The notes beneath the pieces are model-generated. The model did not search any database and was not told the DNA's origin. It worked only from the letters and a program-made list of their open reading frames with translations. 7,336 nt of DNA from an uncultured Bacteroidales bacterium (GTDB lineage Bacteria; Bacteroidota; Bacteroidia; Bacteroidales; Bacteroidaceae): contig CALZMA010000045.1 in NCBI GenBank assembly GCA_945788445.1, positions 1 through 7,336 of the forward strand, read 5' to 3'. The stretch's first letter is position 1, and every line of letters begins with the position of its first letter. The position numbers and the translations under genes were made by a program. This document shows positions 5,743 to 7,336 of this stretch, in pieces.

Positions 5743-6561
5743 TTAGTAGCGTTCCTGCTCGTTGGGGAAGTCGCCGCTCTTCACGTCGGCCACGTACTGG
5801 CCGATGGCATCCGTCATCACCGTGTAGAGGTCGGCATAGCGGCGGAGGAACTTGGGCGAGAAGTCCTTGTTCTTGCCGAGCATGTCGTCGATGACCAGCA
5901 CCTGGCCGTCGGCCGGTCCGCCGCCGATGCCGATGATGGGCACATCGGTGAGGGCGCAGGCCTTGGCGGTGAGGGCGGCAGGGATTTTCTCCAGCACAAT
6001 GCCGCAGCAGCCGGCGTTGTTGAGCAGTTCCACGTCGCTGAGCAGCTTGGCGGCCTCGGCATCTTCGCGGGCACGCACGGCATAGGTGCCGAACTTGTTG
6101 ATGCTCTGCGGTGTGAGTCCGAGGTGGCCGAACACGGGTATGCCGGCATCGAGAATGCGCTTCACAGCCTCAAGGATTTCAGCCCCACCCTCGAGCTTCA
6201 CGGCATCGCAGCGGGTTTCCTTCATGATGCGGATGGCGTTGCGCACGGCTTCACGGGCATCCACCTGGTAGGTACCGAAGGGCATGTCGCACACCACGAA
6301 GGCGCGCTTCACAGCGCGGGCCACCGAGCTGGCGTGGTAAATCATCTGGTCGAGGGTGATGGGAAGCGTCGTGGCGTTGCCCGCCATCACGTTCGAGGCA
6401 CTGTCGCCGATGAGAATGCAGTCTACGCCTGCGGCATCGACTATCTTGGCCGTAGTGTAGTCGTAGGAGGTGAGCATGGCAATCTTCTTGCCCTCAGCCT
6501 TCATTTCTTTCAAGCGGTGCGTGGTCACTTTGCGCGCATCGTCTACCAAATATCCTGGCAT
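5743..6561 (-). CDS. panB: 3-methyl-2-oxobutanoate hydroxymethyltransferase (ketopantoate hydroxymethyltransferase)
   Basis: A cytoplasmic TIM-barrel enzyme that transfers a hydroxymethyl group from 5,10-methylene-tetrahydrofolate to 2-oxoisovalerate, giving ketopantoate, the first committed step to pantothenate and coenzyme A. At 272 residues it has normal family length. Visible motifs: [11 protein letters not shown] (29-39); [11 protein letters not shown] (52-62) with Mg-binding D53 and substrate-contacting S54; D92 in CDMPFG; KLEGG with K122 and E124; GHLGLTPQS (145-153); and the catalytic base E191 in VLEKIP. Each matches the E. coli residues D45, S46, D84, K112, E114 and E181 at a constant local offset. 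The loop at 211-219 reads GIGGGPADG, one residue shorter than the GIGAGxxxDG I recall from E. coli and Bacteroides. The ATG at 6559-6561 lies 47 bases after the HAD stop and is preceded by an A/T-rich start region without a clear Shine-Dalgarno. panC, panD and panE are not in the window. Confidence 0.97.
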   Translation of the reverse strand: MPGYLVDDARKVTTHRLKEMKAEGKKIAMLTSYDYTTAKIVDAAGVDCILIGDSASNVMAGNATTLPITLDQMIYHASSVARAVKRAFVVCDMPFGTYQVDAREAVRNAIRIMKETRCDAVKLEGGAEILEAVKRILDAGIPVFGHLGLTPQSINKFGTYAVRAREDAEAAKLLSDVELLNNAGCCGIVLEKIPAALTAKACALTDVPIIGIGGGPADGQVLVIDDMLGKNKDFSPKFLRRYADLYTVMTDAIGQYVADVKSGDFPNEQERY

Positions 6562-6608
6562 AATCTGAATAGTGAAATTTCGGGAGTTTAGCGAAAAGGG
6601 AAAATATC

Positions 6609-7259
6609 TTAGTCTTTGAGTTGCTGGAAGAATGCTTCTGCGCCGATACGGTTGGCCTCGGTGAAGTCGGGCATGGCGTGGCGCGAGAAGGGGCGCACGG
6701 TGTCGGCGGAGAGTCCCGTGGTGAGGGCCACTACCGTGGCACCGCTGGCATGTCCGGCGCGGAGGCCGTTGAGCGAGTCCTCGAAAACGAAGCAGTCCTT
6801 GGCGTCGAAGCCAAAGAAGCGTGCGGCATGGAGGTAGCAGTCGGGCGCGGGCTTGGAGCGCAGCGCGTCTTCTGCGGTGAAGATGTGGTCGAAAAGGGAG
6901 GGGAAATCGGGATGCGCTGCGAGCAGGCAGGCCATCTTGTTTTGGTCCGAACTGGTCACGACAGCTGTGCGGAAACCATGGGAACGGAGCGAACGGACAA
7001 AATCGAGTGCGCCGGGGATGAAGGGGAACTCCATCGTTTTCTCGAAGCGGACGAGTTCCTCACTGACCTGTGCCTGTCGGTCGGTTTGCCCGTCGTAGTA
7101 CTCCTTAAATATCTGTACGAGAGTGTGGCCCTTGATGCGCGTGGCGAAATCGGGGATGTGCGGAAAGTCGCGCTTTCCCACTTCGGCCCAAAATAGCGTG
7201 TACTGGCCTTCGGTGTCTACCAAGACACCGTCTAAATCAAAAAGTGCAGCGGTTGGCAT
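6609..7259 (-). CDS. HAD-superfamily hydrolase, beta-phosphoglucomutase-like (subfamily IA)
   Basis: A 216-residue cytoplasmic HAD hydrolase, probably a small-molecule phosphatase or phosphomutase. Motif I is FDLDGVLVD (7-15) with nucleophile D8 and acid/base D10. A helical cap follows at about 16-80, typical of subfamily IA with a C1 cap. Motif II is VVTSS (100-104), motif III is K136 in RSKPAPD, and motif IV is VFEDSLNG (158-165) with Mg-binding E160 and D161. The form GVxxDTE with KPAPDCYL is common in beta-phosphoglucomutase-like and sugar-phosphate phosphatases, but the substrate cannot be assigned. The start at 7257-7259 was chosen because [11 protein letters not shown] is the standard N-terminus. 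The in-frame ATG 51 bases upstream would add residues encoded by the promoter itself. It is the first gene of the probable HAD-panB-MFS operon, with a leader of only about 15 bases. Confidence 0.93.
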   Translation of the reverse strand: MPTAALFDLDGVLVDTEGQYTLFWAEVGKRDFPHIPDFATRIKGHTLVQIFKEYYDGQTDRQAQVSEELVRFEKTMEFPFIPGALDFVRSLRSHGFRTAVVTSSDQNKMACLLAAHPDFPSLFDHIFTAEDALRSKPAPDCYLHAARFFGFDAKDCFVFEDSLNGLRAGHASGATVVALTTGLSADTVRPFSRHAMPDFTEANRIGAEAFFQQLKD

Positions 7260-7280
7260 GTTATTTTGTTTAAGCGGCGG

Positions 7281-7311
7281 CAAAGTTAGTGCAAGGTGAG
7301 AGCAGAGCAAA
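7281..7311 (-). promoter_or_regulatory. Promoter of the HAD-panB-MFS operon (Bacteroidetes -33/-7 type)
   Basis: On the minus strand TTTG (complement of 7308-7311), 19 bases, then TAACTTTG (complement of 7281-7288): a full match to the Bacteroidetes consensus. Transcription would start close to 7274, leaving a short A-rich leader before the ATG at 7259. Spacing and sequence closely match the ileS promoter, including the TTGCAC just before the -7 box. The -33 box lies in the arm of a hairpin repeat. Confidence 0.85.
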
Positions 7312-7336
7312 GAAAAGCCGAAGGATTTTCATTTGC
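7301..7336. repeat. Interspersed hairpin repeat, copy C cut by the window end
   Basis: The left arm AGCAGAGCAAA (7301-7311), GAAAA (7312-7316), the loop with CC…GG, TTTTC (7326-7330) and the first bases of the right arm (TTTGC, 7332-7336) match copy A except for one loop base (GAA for GTA). The rest of the right arm would lie beyond 7336. Counted with the promoter, 7277-7336 matches 4366-4425 at 53 of 60 positions. Confidence 0.75.

Noticed and set aside
5680..6591. A 303-codon plus-strand open frame opposite panB
   Set aside because: The minus strand encodes a complete PanB with all catalytic residues; the antisense frame is a shadow.
6621..7196. A 191-codon plus-strand open frame opposite the HAD gene
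   Set aside because: It lies entirely within the HAD gene, whose four catalytic motifs are intact.
7260..7310. A longer HAD start at 7310
   Set aside because: It would add 17 residues encoded by the core promoter and leader, and the family begins right at the [11 protein letters not shown] segment.

Overview
The window looks like chromosomal DNA from a member of the Bacteroidales, with Prevotellaceae or a close relative most likely. This rests on four points: core promoters of the Bacteroidetes form TTTG-N19-TAnnTTTG, A-rich translation starts without a clear Shine-Dalgarno, an ileS gene followed by a DksA-like gene in the order familiar from Bacteroides relatives, and protein sequences (IleRS, PanB, DksA-like) that read like Bacteroidales members. 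Coding DNA is GC-rich and the spacers are AT-rich.

All five genes are on the minus strand, so transcription runs from right to left. From 7311 to about 4577 a promoter (7281-7311) leads into a HAD-superfamily phosphatase (7259-6609), then panB for pantothenate synthesis (6561-5743), then a 12-helix MFS-like membrane protein (5701-4577). The gaps are 47 and 41 bases, so the three probably form one operon. A 280-base spacer (4297-4576) follows. It holds a weak candidate terminator, several hairpin repeats and a second promoter (4370-4400) for ileS. ileS (4296-751) encodes a eukaryote-like (type 2) isoleucyl-tRNA synthetase. A DksA/TraR-like regulator (606-220) follows 144 bases downstream.

The genes are ordinary housekeeping functions. 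The unusual content is in the spacers and in one active site. (1) The two promoters share a 60-base block, 53 of 60 identical, in which the -33 box lies inside one arm of an interspersed hairpin repeat; the ileS spacer carries an additional half copy. (2) The DksA-like gene is bracketed by two large inverted structures, one built from 7-base units (656-750) and one from 8-base units (60-179). (3) The IleRS HIGH signature reads GIHH, with its first and third residues swapped relative to HxGH, a variant linked in the literature to extreme mupirocin resistance. (4) The DksA-like protein keeps only one of the four zinc-binding cysteines.

Positions 1-219 hold no supported complete gene, only palindromes and repeats. 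No RNA genes, CRISPR arrays or transposase genes were seen.
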